Below are positions 6,107 to 6,515 of a stretch of 6,515 nucleotides of DNA, in pieces (position 1 is the first letter of the stretch; every line of letters starts with the position of its first letter). The position numbers were made by a program, and so were the translations under genes. A model generated the notes under the pieces. That model was not told the DNA's origin and ran no database searches. It was given only the letters and a program-made list of their open reading frames with translations. Source of the stretch: Massilia sp. UBA2604 (GTDB taxonomy: Bacteria; Pseudomonadota; Gammaproteobacteria; Burkholderiales; Burkholderiaceae_D); the NCBI GenBank assembly GCA_002339265.1, contig DDKG01000192.1, forward strand, positions 1 through 6,515, read 5' to 3'.

Positions 6107-6515
6107 TTATCTGGTTTCAAGACAGGCGCGGGCGGTCGCGCCGATACAGTTGGCCAGCTCGCGCGCGCCGTGCGACAGCGGCGAATGGCTGGCGGTGAGC
6201 AGGTACAGGTGCACCGGGATCGACGGCGACCACTGGCGGCACTGCACCTTGCTTGGCGCCGCCGAGGCGGCGGTGAACGGGTCGAGGATGGCGGTGCCGG
6301 CGCCGGCCTCCACCAGCGAGCGGGCGATCTGGTAGGTCTGCACCACGGTACGGAACACCGGCTGCACGCCCTGCGCCTCGCAGGCGGCAACGACCATCTC
6401 GCCCAGCGGATCGCGGTCGGCCAGGCCGATCAACTCGCCGCTCAGGTCCTCGGCCGAAACTGGTTTTCTGCATTCCTCGTCGGTCCAGGTGCCGGCGGGC
6501 GCCACCACGGTCAGC
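6107..6515 (-). CDS. LysR-type transcriptional regulator, partial (C-terminal effector-binding domain)
   Basis: Only the last 135 or so residues are in the window; the frame stays open to the right edge, so the DNA-binding helix-turn-helix and the start lie outside. The GTG at 6508 is an internal valine (reading L-T-V-V-A-P-A-G), not the start. The visible part matches the LysR substrate domain: the VVAPAG strand, a DLSGELIGLADRDPLG segment, then YQIARSLVEAGAGTAILDPFTA, the conserved block that closes the ligand cleft. LysR regulators are about 300 residues and respond to small metabolites. The gene ends in TAA, immediately followed by the dipeptidase ATG, so the two are co-transcribed. An effector related to D-Ala or its peptides is plausible but inferred only from position. 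Unlike classic LysR arrangements, the linked gene is downstream on the same strand rather than divergent. Confidence 0.88.
   Translation of the reverse strand, partial: LTVVAPAGTWTDEECRKPVSAEDLSGELIGLADRDPLGEMVVAACEAQGVQPVFRTVVQTYQIARSLVEAGAGTAILDPFTAASAAPSKVQCRQWSPSIPVHLYLLTASHSPLSHGARELANCIGATARACLETR

Noticed and set aside
5495..6515. Vancomycin-resistance (van) cluster
   Set aside because: The dipeptidase is VanX-like, but there is no D-Ala-D-Lac ligase, VanH dehydrogenase or VanR/VanS pair in view, and Gram-negative bacteria carry such enzymes for other uses.

Overview
The window is GC-rich, densely packed chromosomal DNA with the codon bias of a beta-proteobacterium. The protein set and arrangement suggest Oxalobacteraceae (Massilia, Telluria or Duganella type). 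That placement is inferred from general familiarity with these protein families, not from a search. I see no mobile element, CRISPR array, tRNA or rRNA, and no intergenic stretch exceeds about 165 bases.

Layout: (1) bases 1-1358, minus strand, hold a family 5 (peptide type) periplasmic substrate-binding protein whose C-terminus runs off the left edge. (2) Bases 1359-1521 are a divergent intergenic region with a good sigma70-like promoter firing left, a weaker candidate firing right, and two inverted repeats. (3) Bases 1522-4244, plus strand, form a two-gene operon: a fused SpmA-SpmB-like Gate-domain membrane protein, then, 8 bases later, a secreted S13 (PBP4/DacB) D-Ala-D-Ala carboxypeptidase. 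(4) Bases 4245-4357 are AT-rich, with an extended -10 promoter and a perfect 13-base palindrome just upstream. (5) Bases 4358-5491, plus, encode a six-helix membrane diguanylate cyclase (GGEEF). (6) Bases 5495-6515, minus, hold a LysR-type regulator (N-terminal part beyond the right edge) followed directly (TAAATG) by a VanX/DdpX-family D-Ala-D-Ala dipeptidase, whose stop lies 3 bases from the cyclase stop.

Shared theme (inference): three of the six genes concern D-Ala-containing cell-wall peptides or peptide capture. DacB cleaves terminal D-Ala from muropeptides in the periplasm, VanX/DdpX splits D-Ala-D-Ala in the cytoplasm, and the binding protein belongs to the class that brings peptides in. 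The most thought-provoking element is the SpmAB-like protein in an operon with a D,D-carboxypeptidase. In Bacillus subtilis, spmA and spmB also share an operon with a D,D-carboxypeptidase gene named dacB, but that enzyme is of an unrelated family (S11). This hints at a conserved functional link between Gate-domain SpmA/B proteins and D-Ala removal outside sporulation. No wholly new system is evident; most of the window is ordinary chromosomal gene content.
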